From: Roseomonas sp.
GTDB lineage: Bacteria > Pseudomonadota > Alphaproteobacteria > Acetobacterales > Acetobacteraceae
DNA: 64,000 nt
Direction of reading: 5' to 3'
NCBI GenBank assembly: GCA_020249285.1
Contig: JADCFX010000008.1
Location: 1-64,000 of the forward strand
The translations under genes and the position numbers were made by a program. Shown in pieces: positions 49,048 to 59,983 of the stretch. Under the pieces are notes generated by a model. It ran no database searches, was not told the DNA's origin, and saw only the letters and a list, made by a program, of their open reading frames with translations. Positions within the stretch are counted from its first letter, which is position 1. The number at the start of each line of letters is the position of its first letter.

Positions 49048-51893
49048 AATCGCGCCGCAGCCTTTTCGCGCTTCTTTTTGCTGGGATCGCCTTGGCGTCG
49101 GTCTGGGTCGGGCCGCGTTTGATGTCCTGGGAAGGGCAGCGCAACAACCTGGCGGCGCTGGCGGCGGAACGGCTTGGCCGACCCGTTGCCTTGCAAGGCC
49201 CGCTACGCGTTACGCTACTGCCCCAGCCCATTCTTGAAGCGGATGATGTGCATCTGGGGCAGGATGAAGGCGGGCTAGGCGTGAAGGCGCAAACGCTGCG
49301 TCTAAAGCTTGGCCTATTGCCACTGATCCTCGGGCGGCTGGAAGCGCGCGATCTGGTGCTGGTGGGTGCTGATATCCGCCTGCCCTGGCCCCTGCCCGCT
49401 GCCGGTGCACTCCGCCCACCGCCCTGGCTTTCGGACTTCGCCGCACGCATTGAAGCAAGCCGCGTGACGCTTGGTGAGGTGGCTTTGGAGAATGTCGCCG
49501 CGCGGCTGGTCGCCCCCGGCCCCTTGGATGCGGTGCGCCTTGAAGGCAGCTTTACCCGCGCCGGGGCCGAGGCGCGCTTCCAGGCCGTGCTTGGCCGGCC
49601 GGGCTATGACGGCATTGGCACGCTGGAATTGCGGCTGAATGGCCAGGGCGCGTCCTTGATCACGCGCGGGGCCTTGCTCGCCGAAGGTGGCTATGAAGGG
49701 CGGCTTGAAGCTTCCGGCGCCTATCTTTCGGCCTTTCTGCCAGCGCCCGCATTGCCCTTCCGCATCACGGGCCGCATCCGCGCCAGTGAAGACCGCATCA
49801 CCACGCCCGATCTGGTGGTGGAATTTGATGGCGGCACGGGCCGCACCGCGGCGGAAATCCAACTGACGCCGGAAGCGAAAATGGATCTGGCCGTCACCAT
49901 GAACCGGCTTGATCTCGATCCCTGGATTGCCGCCATGCGCGGCGCGCGCGATTGGCCCTTCCCCATCGTGCTCGACATCGCTGCCGAATCTGCTCGCTGG
50001 CAGGGGCATGAATTGCGCCGCTTCAAGGCCGGCATCGCCCGTGAAGGTGCCCGCATGACGCTGACCGATATCGCAGCGCTTTTGCCCGGTGAGGCAGAGC
50101 TTGAAGCCCGCGGCGCCACTCTTGGCGAAAGGTTGGAATTGGCGCTGAGCATCAACGGCCCCAGCCTGCGCGATAGCCTGGCTGCCTTTGGTTTTGCGGT
50201 GGCAGCGCCGGACCCCGCAAGGCTGCGCCGCTTTGAAGGCCGCGGGCGCTTGGTGCTGGAACCCAACCTTATCGAAGCGCCGGAATTTTCCCTGCTGCTG
50301 GATGGGGGGCGCTATGCCGGGGCGGGCGCATTGCGGCTGGGCGCGCGCCCAGCACTTGGGCTTGGGCTTTCGATTGATGGGCTGGCTTTGGATGGCTTGC
50401 TATCGGAAAACCTGAGTTGGCAGGTGGCGCATGAAGCGCTGCAGGGCTTTGACGCCAATCTGCGCATGACCATGGGCCGGCTGGAATGGCAAGGCCAGGC
50501 GCTGGAAGCTGTTGCGTTGGATGCAACGCTTGATGCCGGCAGGCTTGCCGTGCAGCGCTTCTCCGCGCGCCAGGGCGGCGCCAATCTCACCGCCTCGGGC
50601 GCGATTGGCCTTGGCGCCACGCCAAGCCTTGCCGATGCCGCGCTGGAAATTTCCGCCCCCACGGCAAGCACCTTGCCGGCGATGCTGAGTGAAGCGCTCA
50701 ACCTGCCCGCCGGGTTGGCGGCGCTGCCGGCAACGCTGCGGCTGCGCGGCAATGGCACGATGGAAGCGCTGAGCCTTGCCGGTGAAGCCTTGCTGGACGA
50801 TGTGCGGCTGGATGCCAATGCGGTGCTTGATCTGCCGAAGGCGCAGGGGCAGGGCAGCCTGACCTTCCGCCACCCCGGCGCGGCGCGGCTCTATAGCCAG
50901 GTTTTGGGCCGCGCGGAACCTGCCTGGATGGGTGAAGGCTCGGCTTCCTTCATTGCGCGCATGGCGCTGGAAGGGGGGGTCATCACCCTGCCTTTCTTCA
51001 ATCTGGTCGCTGCCGAAACACGCGCTGCCGGTGAGGCGCAGTTGGACATGAATGGCGCGCGACCCAAGCTGACCTTGAAGCTTGCCGCCGAAAACCTAGC
51101 TCTACCCGCGCCTGATCTGGCAGATCAGGAACCGCTACCACTGGCTGCCTTGGCGGGTTGGGATGGCAGCTTCACCTTGAGCGCCGCGCGCATTGCGGTA
51201 TCAGGGCTGCCGCCGGTGGAAAATGCTGCGGTTGAAGTGACGCTCGACAATGGCCGCATCGCGCTGGACGCCTTCAGCGCTGCCTTCGCTGGTGGGGTGA
51301 TGGAAGGCAAGGGCCTTCTGGATGCCACCGCCGAGCCGCCACGCTTGGAAGCTAGTTTTGACATCACCAGCGCAACCCTGGCGCATCCAGTTTTCGATCT
51401 GCCGCTTGATCTGGCGGCAGGGCGGGTGGAAGCCGCTGGACGCTTGGCGGCTTCAGGCCATGCGCCTTTGGCGCTGCTGTCTTCTTTGGAAGGCTCCGGG
51501 CGCTTTCTGTTGGCGGATGGGGTGGTGGCGGGCCTTGCGCTACGCGATGCCTATGCTGCGGCGGGCTTGGCGGATGCTGTGGCGGCCGAGGCAGCTTTGC
51601 GCCGCGCCCTGATTGGCGGTGCCACAGCAGTAGAACGCTTGGAAGGCGGCTGGCAGATCAACGCCGGGCGAGTTTCAGTGCAGGAAATGCGCTTGGCTGC
51701 TGAAGGGGGCGTTTCCGCTCGCGTCACAGGTTCCGTGGATTTGCCGCGCGCGACACTCGATATCGGCTTTGCATTGCGCTCGCCAGTGGCCGAGGCACCC
51801 GAGATTGGGCTGCGTTTTTCAGGCCCAGCCGCGGCGCCGCAGCGCCTGCCGGATATTGCGCCCTGGGCACGCTGGCGGGCGGAGCAGCGATAA
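49044..51893 (+). CDS. AsmA-family envelope protein
   Basis: About 949 aa. The reading frame from CTG 49044 gives an N-terminal membrane anchor, [20 protein letters not shown], directly ahead of the AsmA N-terminal domain ([17 protein letters not shown]); the first TTG in frame (49092) would lose half the anchor. The rest is a long beta-rich repeat region as in AsmA/TamB-like proteins that span the periplasm and help lipid traffic. CTG would overlap the oxoprolinase TGA by 3 bases. Start codon choice is inference. Confidence 0.8.
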
Positions 51894-51898
51894 GGCTT

Positions 51899-52294
51899 TC
51901 AGCAACCACACCCAACCGGGGTGCCATCCCGCCCCTGCTCGCCCGCTGTCTGATAGCCGTCGCGCTTCCACCAATCCAAGCCGCCGATCAATTCACGCAC
52001 CTGAAAACCCAGCGTCAGCAATTTCAACGCAGTCTTGGTTGAACCGTTGCAGCCAATGCCATCGCAATAGCAGACATAAGTCTTTGACTTGTCCAAAGCC
52101 TCAGTGCTGAGGGTGCAAATTCCCCGATGCGGCAGGTTGATGGCGCCGGGGATATGTTCCTGCGCAAAGGCTGCTTCGGAACGACCATCCACCACCACGA
52201 ACGGTTCACCATTGCTGATTGCAATATGAAGGTCCCAGGAATCCATCTCGTAAGCCAGCTTGCTTTGATAATGGGTCATCTGTTCGATCGTCAT
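51899..52294 (-). CDS. Rhodanese-like domain protein
   Basis: A 131-aa single rhodanese domain. Conserved VVDGRSEAAFAQEHIPGA and the active-site loop YCDGIGCNGSTKTA with a candidate Cys; the C-terminal GGLDWWKRDGY is typical. Converges with the AsmA gene and is the last gene of the glutamate synthase operon by position (41 bases after gltB). Confidence 0.88.
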   Translation of the reverse strand: MTIEQMTHYQSKLAYEMDSWDLHIAISNGEPFVVVDGRSEAAFAQEHIPGAINLPHRGICTLSTEALDKSKTYVCYCDGIGCNGSTKTALKLLTLGFQVRELIGGLDWWKRDGYQTAGEQGRDGTPVGCGC

Positions 52295-52334
52295 TTCAGT
52301 TTCCTTTCATCTATCAGAGGGTTTTTGAGCAGCC

Positions 52335-55300
52335 TTACTCCGCCGCGATGGCCTGCGCTTCGCTCATCGGCACCGGCAGATATTGCGCATATTCCTTCGG
52401 CACCACATGCCAGAAGCGCCCGCGTTCTGTTGCCCATTCATTCAACAGGCGCGCGGCAAAGCGACTGCCGGTCTCCGCCACATGCCGCGCGATCAAATCC
52501 TGCAGCGCTTCCTCCCAATGCGGATGCGCGAGGCGCGACCAGAGCAGCGTTTCCGGATTGATGCGCTTTTCGAAACTGCCATCCGCATCATAGATGAAGG
52601 CCTGGCCGCCGGTGAAACCTGCGCCGTAATTATCGCCAACCGCGCCAAGGATCACCACCGTCCCGCCGGTCATGTATTCACAGCCATTGGCGCCGCAGCC
52701 TTCCACCACGGCAGTCGCGCCGGAATTGCGCACGGCGAAACGCTCACCCGCCTGGCCGGCGGCGAAAAGCTCCCCAGCCGTAGCGCCATAGAGCACCGTA
52801 TTGCCGATGATGGTATTCTCATGGGAGATCAAGCTGGATGAAGGCGCAGGGCGCACCACAATGGAAGCACCGGAAAGCCCCTTGCCCACATAATCATTGG
52901 CATCGCCAAAAACTTCCAGCTTCAAGCCATGCACGCCGAAGGCGCCGAGCGATTGGCCGGCACTGCCACGCAACCGCACGGTCAGATGCCCAGCTTGTAG
53001 CCCTGTCATGCCGAATTGCCGCACGATGCGCGACGATACCTTGGTGCCGATGGCGCGATGCGTGTTGCGGATATTGTATAGCAACTGCATTTTCTCACCG
53101 TGGCGGAACAGCGCATCCGCATCGCGGATCATTTCCGCATCCAGGGTCTCCGGCACCTCATTGCGGCCTTCCAAGGTGCAATAGGCAGGATAGGGGCCGG
53201 CATCGGCCTGCACCAAAAGCGGGTTGAGATCGAGGTCGTCCAAATCCTCAGACCCGCGGCTGACTTGTTGCAGTAGATCGGTGCGGCCAATCACATCCGT
53301 CAGCTTCCGCATGCCGAGGCTTGCCAGAATTTCGCGCACTTCTTCCGCGACGAAGGAGAAAAGATTGATCACCTTCTCAGGGCTGCCAGCGAATTTGGCG
53401 CGCAGCTTTTCATCTTGCGTGCAGACGCCAACAGGGCAGGTATTGGAATGGCATTGGCGGACCATAATGCAGCCCATCGCCACCAGGGATGCCGTTCCAA
53501 TGCCGAATTCCTCAGCGCCCAACATGGCGGCAATCACCACATCACGCCCGGTCTTGATGCCGCCATCTGTGCGGAGCTTTACCCGGTGCCGCAAGCGATT
53601 GAGCAACAAAACCTGATGCGTCTCCGACAGCCCCATTTCCCAGGGCAGGCCAGCATATTTGATGGAAGATTGCGGCGATGCGCCAGTGCCGCCAGAATGG
53701 CCGGAGATGAGAATCGCATCTGCCTTGGCCTTCGCAACACCCGCGGCAATGGTGCCAATGCCCGAACGGCTCACCAGCTTTACGCAAACCGTTGCTTCCG
53801 GGTTGATCTGCTTCAGATCATAGATCAGCTGCGCCAGATCTTCGATCGAATAGATGTCATGATGCGGTGGCGGGCTGATCAGCATGACACCCGGCGTGGA
53901 ATGGCGCAGCTTCGCAATCAGCCCCGTCACCTTGAAACCGGGCAATTGCCCGCCCTCACCAGGCTTCGCACCCTGCGCCACCTTGATTTCAATCTCGCGG
54001 CAATTGTTCAGATATTCCGCCGTCACGCCAAAGCGGCCAGAGGCAATCTGCTTGATCGCGGAATTGGCGTTATCACCATTGGCGCGCGGCTTGGCGCGGG
54101 CGGGGTCTTCGCCGCCTTCGCCGGAATCGCTGCGCGCACCGATGCGGTTCATGGCGATGGATAGCGTTTCATGCGCTTCGGGGCTGAGCGCGCCGAGTGA
54201 GATGCCAGGCGCCACCAGGCGCTTGCGGATTTCCGTGATGCTTTCCACTTCTTCCAGCGCAATCGGCGTGCGGCCTTCCAGCCGGAAATCGAGCAAATCG
54301 CGCAGCGCCACGGGCGGCAGGCGCCGCACCGCATCGGAATAGCGCTTGAAGGTTTGGTAGCTTTCGGATTCTACCGCGCTTTGCAGTGTATGGATCAGCG
54401 TACCGTCAAATGCATGCGCTTCTCCACGGCGACGCAGCTTGTAAAGCCCGCCAATCGGCAGCGTTACCGCCCCTTCCGCCCAAGCCTTGCTGTGCAAAGC
54501 AAGCACGCGGCGCGCAATGCCGGAAAGCCCAATGCCAGAAATACGCGAAGGCGTGCCGGGGAAGAACTCCGCGACCAGCGCGCGGGAAAGCCCGATGGCT
54601 TCGAAATTCATGCCACCGCGATAGGATGACAAAACGCCAATCCCCATCTTGGACATGATCTTGAGCAGGCCCTTATCCACCGCCTTCTTGTAGCGCCCAA
54701 CTGCTTCCCGCAGAGACACGGCGCCGAACAGGCCGCGCCGATGCCGATCCGCAATGCTTTCCTGCGCCAGATAGGCATTGACCGTCGTCGCCCCCGCACC
54801 GATCAGCACGGCGACATAATGTACATCAAGCGATTCAGCGACACGGACATTGAGCGATGTAAAGGTGCGCAGCCCATTCTTCACCAGATGAGTCTGCACC
54901 GCGCCAACCGAAAGGATCATCGGAATTACGGCGCGTTCGGCGCATTGCGCCTCATCTGTCAGGATCACATGGGCGCAGCCGGACCGCACGCCTTCTTCGG
55001 CTTCGCGGCGGATGCGTTCAATATGGCGGCGTAACCCCGCTTCACCTTCTGCAACAGGAAAGGTGCAATCCACCACGCAAGCCGTGGCACCCATATAGGC
55101 GCGCATGGCGTCAAATTCAGCATTGGACAGTACCGGGCTATCCAACATCAGCATGTCGCACTGCGTCGGGTCTTCATCCAGGATATTGCCAAGATTGCCG
55201 AGCCGCGTCTTCAGGGTCATCACCCGCGTTTCACGCAGGCTGTCAATCGGTGGATTGGTCACCTGGCTGAAAGCCTGGCGGAAATAATGATGCAGGCCGC

Positions 55301-56864
55301 GATATTGGTCTGACAGCACGGCGATGGGCGTATCATCGCCCATGGACCCCACAGCCTCATTGGCGTCTTCCACCATGGGGTGCAGGATGGATTCCAATTC
55401 CTCCAAGGTATAGCCAACAGAAAGCTGACGGCGACGCAAATCCTCACCGGTCAGATTGGCGCGTTCATCGGCCTCTGCCTTCACAATTTCATCAATGCGC
55501 GTGGTGCGGGCGGTCCATTGGCCGAAGGGTTTGCGCGCGGAAATCAAATCCTTCAGCGCCGTATCTTCAAAGAAGCGGCCTTCATCCAAATCAACACCGA
55601 TGCATTGGCCGGGACCAACACGCCCCTTTTGAATGATGTGGTCTTCGGCCAGCTTCACCATGCCGGTTTCAGACCCCACAATCAGCAGCCCGTCCGCCGT
55701 GACGCTGTAGCGCAAAGGGCGCAAGCCATTGCGATCCAGCCCCGCCACTACCCAGCGCCCATCAGTCGCGCAAATCGCCGCCGGGCCATCCCAGGGTTCC
55801 ATGACGCCGTTGCAGTACAGGAACAGATCACGATGCGCGGGCGGCATGGTGGCGTTGTTGCCAAGGCTTTCCGGGATCAGCAGCGCCTTGGCCATGGGCG
55901 CATCGCGCCCCGCGCGCACCAGCAATTCAAAAACGTTATCAAGCGTGGCGGTATCAGAACCCCCCGCTTGCACCACGGGCTTCAGATCTTCCATGAAGGG
56001 ATCAAGCAAAGGATGCGATAGCCGCGTTTCATGCGACTTCATCCAATTCACGTTACCATGCAGCGTATTGATTTCACCATTATGCGCTAGTGTCCGGAAA
56101 GGCTGAGCGAGCCGCCAGGTCGGGAAGGTATTGGTGGAATAGCGCTGATGATAAATGGCAAAGCGGCTGACGAAACGCTCATCTAACAAATCCGGATAGA
56201 ATTCCGTCAGCGCTTCCGCCAGGAACATGCCCTTGTAGATGATGGAGCGGGCAGACAGCGAACACAGATAAAGCTCCGCAATCTGCGCCGCGATGGCCTG
56301 CTTTTCGATCCGCCGGCGGATCACATACATATCGCGTTCAACCGTGCCGATGTCGCGCTGCTGCGTCTCATGGATCAGAATTTGTTCAATCTCTGGCCGC
56401 GTTGCATTGGCCTTTTCACCGATGCAGGCAACATTGATCGGCACTTGCCGCCAGCCATAAATCGCATAGCCTGCATTGAGGATCTCCGTTTCCACAATCT
56501 GCCGGCAGCGTTCCTGCGCGCCCAAATCGGATTTCGGCAAAAAAATCTGCCCCACCGCAATGCGCCCGGGGCGGAGCCTATCGCCACCGCGTTCCACGAC
56601 CGCGGCGAAGAAATCCTGCGGGATTTCGATATGAATGCCGGCGCCATCGCCGGTCTTGCCATCGGCATCCACCGCGCCGCGATGCCAAACGGCGCGCAAA
56701 GCATCAATGCCGGCTTGCACCACTTCCCGCCGAGGCGTGCCATCCAGCGCTGCCACCAGGCCAACACCGCAGGCATCATGTTCGGTCAGATCAAGATGCG
56801 CTTCGCGCGAAAGGCGCGCGGTTTCTGATTGATAACGCGCAACAAAGCTGGATTCGTTCAACAT
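52335..56864 (-). CDS. gltB: Glutamate synthase (NADPH) large subunit
   Basis: A 1509-aa protein: N-terminal glutaminase domain whose nucleophile Cys32 lies in TEHDACGVGLVAAL after a 31-residue propeptide, central and FMN-binding synthase domains, and the 3Fe-4S ligands in MGCIMVRQCHSNTCPVGVC. Makes glutamate from glutamine and 2-oxoglutarate. ATG 56864 gives the correct propeptide; the frame stays open for another 309 bases through the DUF2059 gene. Confidence 0.97.
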   Translation of the reverse strand: MLNESSFVARYQSETARLSREAHLDLTEHDACGVGLVAALDGTPRREVVQAGIDALRAVWHRGAVDADGKTGDGAGIHIEIPQDFFAAVVERGGDRLRPGRIAVGQIFLPKSDLGAQERCRQIVETEILNAGYAIYGWRQVPINVACIGEKANATRPEIEQILIHETQQRDIGTVERDMYVIRRRIEKQAIAAQIAELYLCSLSARSIIYKGMFLAEALTEFYPDLLDERFVSRFAIYHQRYSTNTFPTWRLAQPFRTLAHNGEINTLHGNVNWMKSHETRLSHPLLDPFMEDLKPVVQAGGSDTATLDNVFELLVRAGRDAPMAKALLIPESLGNNATMPPAHRDLFLYCNGVMEPWDGPAAICATDGRWVVAGLDRNGLRPLRYSVTADGLLIVGSETGMVKLAEDHIIQKGRVGPGQCIGVDLDEGRFFEDTALKDLISARKPFGQWTARTTRIDEIVKAEADERANLTGEDLRRRQLSVGYTLEELESILHPMVEDANEAVGSMGDDTPIAVLSDQYRGLHHYFRQAFSQVTNPPIDSLRETRVMTLKTRLGNLGNILDEDPTQCDMLMLDSPVLSNAEFDAMRAYMGATACVVDCTFPVAEGEAGLRRHIERIRREAEEGVRSGCAHVILTDEAQCAERAVIPMILSVGAVQTHLVKNGLRTFTSLNVRVAESLDVHYVAVLIGAGATTVNAYLAQESIADRHRRGLFGAVSLREAVGRYKKAVDKGLLKIMSKMGIGVLSSYRGGMNFEAIGLSRALVAEFFPGTPSRISGIGLSGIARRVLALHSKAWAEGAVTLPIGGLYKLRRRGEAHAFDGTLIHTLQSAVESESYQTFKRYSDAVRRLPPVALRDLLDFRLEGRTPIALEEVESITEIRKRLVAPGISLGALSPEAHETLSIAMNRIGARSDSGEGGEDPARAKPRANGDNANSAIKQIASGRFGVTAEYLNNCREIEIKVAQGAKPGEGGQLPGFKVTGLIAKLRHSTPGVMLISPPPHHDIYSIEDLAQLIYDLKQINPEATVCVKLVSRSGIGTIAAGVAKAKADAILISGHSGGTGASPQSSIKYAGLPWEMGLSETHQVLLLNRLRHRVKLRTDGGIKTGRDVVIAAMLGAEEFGIGTASLVAMGCIMVRQCHSNTCPVGVCTQDEKLRAKFAGSPEKVINLFSFVAEEVREILASLGMRKLTDVIGRTDLLQQVSRGSEDLDDLDLNPLLVQADAGPYPAYCTLEGRNEVPETLDAEMIRDADALFRHGEKMQLLYNIRNTHRAIGTKVSSRIVRQFGMTGLQAGHLTVRLRGSAGQSLGAFGVHGLKLEVFGDANDYVGKGLSGASIVVRPAPSSSLISHENTIIGNTVLYGATAGELFAAGQAGERFAVRNSGATAVVEGCGANGCEYMTGGTVVILGAVGDNYGAGFTGGQAFIYDADGSFEKRINPETLLWSRLAHPHWEEALQDLIARHVAETGSRFAARLLNEWATERGRFWHVVPKEYAQYLPVPMSEAQAIAAE

Positions 56865-56880
56865 GGGCCAATCCTTCGCT

Positions 56881-57372
56881 TCAAAGCGGCAAGCCGCGTT
56901 GCCGAAGCGCGTCGCGGTTTTTGGTGAGGGCCTGCTGCACCACACGCTGCCCCCAAGCGGCGGCGATAGGCGTGATCGCGGCGGTGATTTCGGGGGTGAT
57001 TGCAAGCAGGCGCTGACCAAGCGGCGAGCGATAGAAGCGCGCCAATTCCCGCATTTCCTCGGCAGACAAGCGCTGCGCGTAAAGTCCGGCGAACATCTCT
57101 GGAAATTCCCCGGCGCCTGCGCGGAACTCCGGCATGATGAATTCATCCACCAATGCGCGCGCCCGGTCTTCACCTAGCTGCGGTGCGGCGGTCACGAATG
57201 ACTGCACCATATAGCTGCGCATGGCGTCAATCGTGGCCAGGATTTGCGATTCCGCGCGCATCGCCGCCACCAATTCCCGCGCGGCCACCAGCTTATCGTC
57301 CGGCGCATTCGACTGTTGCGCCAAGGCAGGAGAGGCCAGCAACAGCAAGGCCAGGATTACACGACGCATCAT
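56881..57372 (-). CDS. Exported DUF2059 protein
   Basis: A 163-aa secreted protein with signal peptide MMRRVILALLLLASPALA. The helical DUF2059 region holds LARFYRSPLGQRLL, a typical stretch. Function unknown. It is wedged between gltD and gltB, its start overlapping the gltD stop (ATGA). Confidence 0.88.
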   Translation of the reverse strand: MMRRVILALLLLASPALAQQSNAPDDKLVAARELVAAMRAESQILATIDAMRSYMVQSFVTAAPQLGEDRARALVDEFIMPEFRAGAGEFPEMFAGLYAQRLSAEEMRELARFYRSPLGQRLLAITPEITAAITPIAAAWGQRVVQQALTKNRDALRQRGLPL

Positions 57373-58808
57373 TCCGCTGCCACGGCCAAAGCCGTGCTCC
57401 CTTTTTCAACAAATGCCGCGATCTGTTCCGCCACATCGCGGCCATCGCGAATGCCCCACACCACCAGCGAAGCGCCGCGCACAATATCGCCCGCAGCGAA
57501 GACGCCAGGCAGCGCGGTCATCATGCTGCGATGGTCCACCTTCAGCGTGCCCCAGCGCGTGACGGAGAGCGCGGCTTCTTCAAACATCATCGGCAAATCT
57601 TCCGGGTCAAAGCCAAGCGCCTTGATCACCAGATCAGCCCTCAGCGTGAAATCACTGCCCGCGATGGCTTCCACCTGTTGGCGGCCCGTTGCATCCGGCA
57701 GGCCAAGATGCATCCGCACCGCGCGCACGCCTTCGACCTTCGCCTTACCTTCAAAAGCGTCCGGCGCGGCGAGCCATTCAAAGCGCACGCCTTCTTCTTC
57801 GGCATTATACACTTCGCGCATGGAACCCGGCATATTCGCCTTGTCGCGTCGATAGAGGCAGGTGACGGAAGCAGCGCCCTGCCGCGTTGCGGTGCGCAGG
57901 CAATCCATCGCGGTATCACCACCACCAATCACCACCACATGGCGGCCTTCGGCATTCAGCGCACCGGACTCGAATTCTGGCACCGCATCGCCCAGGCCCT
58001 TGCGGTTGGACGCAATCAGATAATCCAGCGCCGCCACCACGCCAGGGAGATCGGCGCCGAGTGCTGCAATATCGCGCGCCTTATAGACACCGGTCGCAAT
58101 CAGCACCGCGGCATGTTTGCGGCGCAATTCCGCCAGCGAAATATCGCGCCCCACCGCGCAATTGAGCCGAAACTCAATGCCGCCTTCCGCATATTGGTGC
58201 CAGCGCCGCAGCACCACATCCTTTTCCAGCTTGAAATTAGGGATGCCGTAGATCATCAGCCCGCCGGCGCGGTCATGCCGATCATATATCGTGACCTGAA
58301 AGCCCAACACGCGCAGCCGTTCGGCGGCCGCCATGCCGGCGGGGCCGGCGCCGATAATGCCGATGCTCTCCGGCCTTTCGCGCACGGGCTTGGGCGGCTT
58401 GACCCAGCCATTCTCCCACGCCGTATCGGTGATGTATTTTTCCACCGCGCCAATCGTGACCGCCTCAAAACCCTTTTCGATCACGCAATTGCCTTCGCAC
58501 AGCCGATCTTGAGGGCAAACGCGGCCACAAATCTCCGGGAAGTTATTGGTGGCGGACGCGACCTCATAGGCTTCTTCAAGCCGGCCTTCGGCGGTCAGCT
58601 TCAGCCAATCCGGGATGTTGTTATTGAGTGGGCAATGCACCTGGCAGAAGGGCACGCCGCATTGGGAGCAACGCGACGCCTGTTCCGAGGCGGCTTCCGC
58701 CACGAAGGGGCGATAGACCTCTTCCCAATCGGCGCGGCGGTCGGTCGCTTCCCGCTTATCCGGCTGGTGCTGCGCCAAGCGCACGAATTGCAGCATTTTC
58801 TCGGCCAT
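57369..58808 (-). CDS. gltD: Glutamate synthase small subunit
   Basis: A 479-aa FAD/NADPH protein. Two N-terminal 4Fe-4S ligand sets (CSQCGVPFCQVHCPL and CGRVCPQDRLCEGNC), FAD site GIIGAGPAGMAAAE, NADPH site VIGGGDTAMDC. It feeds electrons to GltB. I start at ATG 58808 (MAEKMLQFV) with AAGGA; a longer frame to 58892 lacks family support. Confidence 0.97.
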   Translation of the reverse strand: MAEKMLQFVRLAQHQPDKREATDRRADWEEVYRPFVAEAASEQASRCSQCGVPFCQVHCPLNNNIPDWLKLTAEGRLEEAYEVASATNNFPEICGRVCPQDRLCEGNCVIEKGFEAVTIGAVEKYITDTAWENGWVKPPKPVRERPESIGIIGAGPAGMAAAERLRVLGFQVTIYDRHDRAGGLMIYGIPNFKLEKDVVLRRWHQYAEGGIEFRLNCAVGRDISLAELRRKHAAVLIATGVYKARDIAALGADLPGVVAALDYLIASNRKGLGDAVPEFESGALNAEGRHVVVIGGGDTAMDCLRTATRQGAASVTCLYRRDKANMPGSMREVYNAEEEGVRFEWLAAPDAFEGKAKVEGVRAVRMHLGLPDATGRQQVEAIAGSDFTLRADLVIKALGFDPEDLPMMFEEAALSVTRWGTLKVDHRSMMTALPGVFAAGDIVRGASLVVWGIRDGRDVAEQIAAFVEKGSTALAVAAE

Positions 58809-58900
58809 CGGGGGGGTGTCCTTGGTCGCGGTTGAGCCCAGAAGGCCCCAATAACCAAAGCCAATCCCCAAAGCGAGTCTTTTTTGCGCCATAAGGACAG

Positions 58901-58974
58901 AAATTATGACCTAAATAGGAGTAGCCGCCACCTTGTAGCTTATCCTTGACCTATCACACGCCAAAATTATGACC
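58901..58974 (-). promoter_or_regulatory. Paired 11-bp direct repeats upstream of gltD
   Basis: AAATTATGACC occurs at 58901-58911 and again at 58964-58974 (63 bases apart, six helical turns), reading GGTCATAATTT on the gltD strand. This phase-aligned pair in the gltD leader suggests a regulator site. The regulator is unknown. Confidence 0.4.
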
Positions 58975-58984
58975 GATGCGGACT

Positions 58985-59917
58985 TTATGCTGCCGCCGCC
59001 CGTTGCCCGCCCTGGCGAAACCGCGCCAGATAGGCCGGCACAATCGCCTCCACCGCCTTGGGTTCAATGCCAAGTGCCTGAAATCCCAAAGCATTGGGCG
59101 AAACCACATTATCCTTGCCTAGCAGGATCAGTTGATCCCGCGTAAGCGGCGGCGTTGGCAGCAACTCCCCAAGCCGGGCTTGCAGCCGCACGAAGCCCTC
59201 CGGCAGGGCGATCATTGGCCGGCGTCGGCCCGTCACGTCCAGGATGTAGCGAAGCACTTGGCGCATGCTCATCACGCGCGGCCCGCCGAGTTCGAAGGTC
59301 TTTCCCGCCGCTGCCGGGTCCGCGAGCGCAGCCATCGCCGCATCCGCCACATCGCCCACATAAACCGGCTGAAAGCGCGTCTCGCCCGCCACTACCGGCA
59401 TGAAGGGCAGCATGGCGGCAAGCCCGGCGAAGCGGTTGAAGAACTGGTCATCCGGCCCGAACACCACGGAAGGGCGCAGAATGATGGCGCTGGGGAAGGC
59501 CGCCAGCACTGCTGCCTCGCCGGCTGCCTTGGTTTGCGCGTAAAGGCTCGGGCTTCCGGCATCGGCGCCAATCGCGGAAAGATGCAGGAATTGCTTGGCC
59601 CCCGCCGCTGCGGCCAGCCGCGCGACGCGCCCGGCGCCTTCGGCCTGGATGCGCTGGAAATCCCCCGCGCGGCTTTCGAACAGAATACCGACCAGGTTGA
59701 TCACCAGATCAACCCCGGCGATGGCGCGGGCGCAGGAAGCCTCATCGGTGATTGATGCCGCAACCGGGGTGATCTGCCCCACACCGCCCATGGTGCAAAG
59801 CCTGGCGGCGCGTTCCGTATCGCGCCCTGCAATCCGGATGCTATGGCCCGCTGCCGCCAGGCGTTGAACGATGTGGCGCCCGATAAAGCCGCCGCCGCCA
59901 AAAACTGTCACAAGCAT
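58985..59917 (-). CDS. Complex I NDUFA9-like NAD(P)-binding protein
   Basis: A 310-aa extended-SDR-fold protein. The nucleotide site is VTVFGGGGFIGRHIV; conserved RPSVVFGPDDQFFNRFA follows. Related to the NDUFA9 accessory subunit of complex I, which binds NADPH; bacterial homologues lack a defined role. ATG 59917 matches the family N-terminus. Confidence 0.88.
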   Translation of the reverse strand: MLVTVFGGGGFIGRHIVQRLAAAGHSIRIAGRDTERAARLCTMGGVGQITPVAASITDEASCARAIAGVDLVINLVGILFESRAGDFQRIQAEGAGRVARLAAAAGAKQFLHLSAIGADAGSPSLYAQTKAAGEAAVLAAFPSAIILRPSVVFGPDDQFFNRFAGLAAMLPFMPVVAGETRFQPVYVGDVADAAMAALADPAAAGKTFELGGPRVMSMRQVLRYILDVTGRRRPMIALPEGFVRLQARLGELLPTPPLTRDQLILLGKDNVVSPNALGFQALGIEPKAVEAIVPAYLARFRQGGQRAAAA

Positions 59918-59983
59918 GGCCCGAATCCCTGACTTCTCCAGCCCGATATGGGGCTGTCCCGGCGCCGCGGGAAGGGAGGACAA

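Noticed and set aside
57153..58835. 560-codon open frame opposite gltD
   Set aside because: High GC removes stops from the antisense frame; gltD is unmistakable on the other strand and the translation is His/Arg/Gln-rich without motifs.
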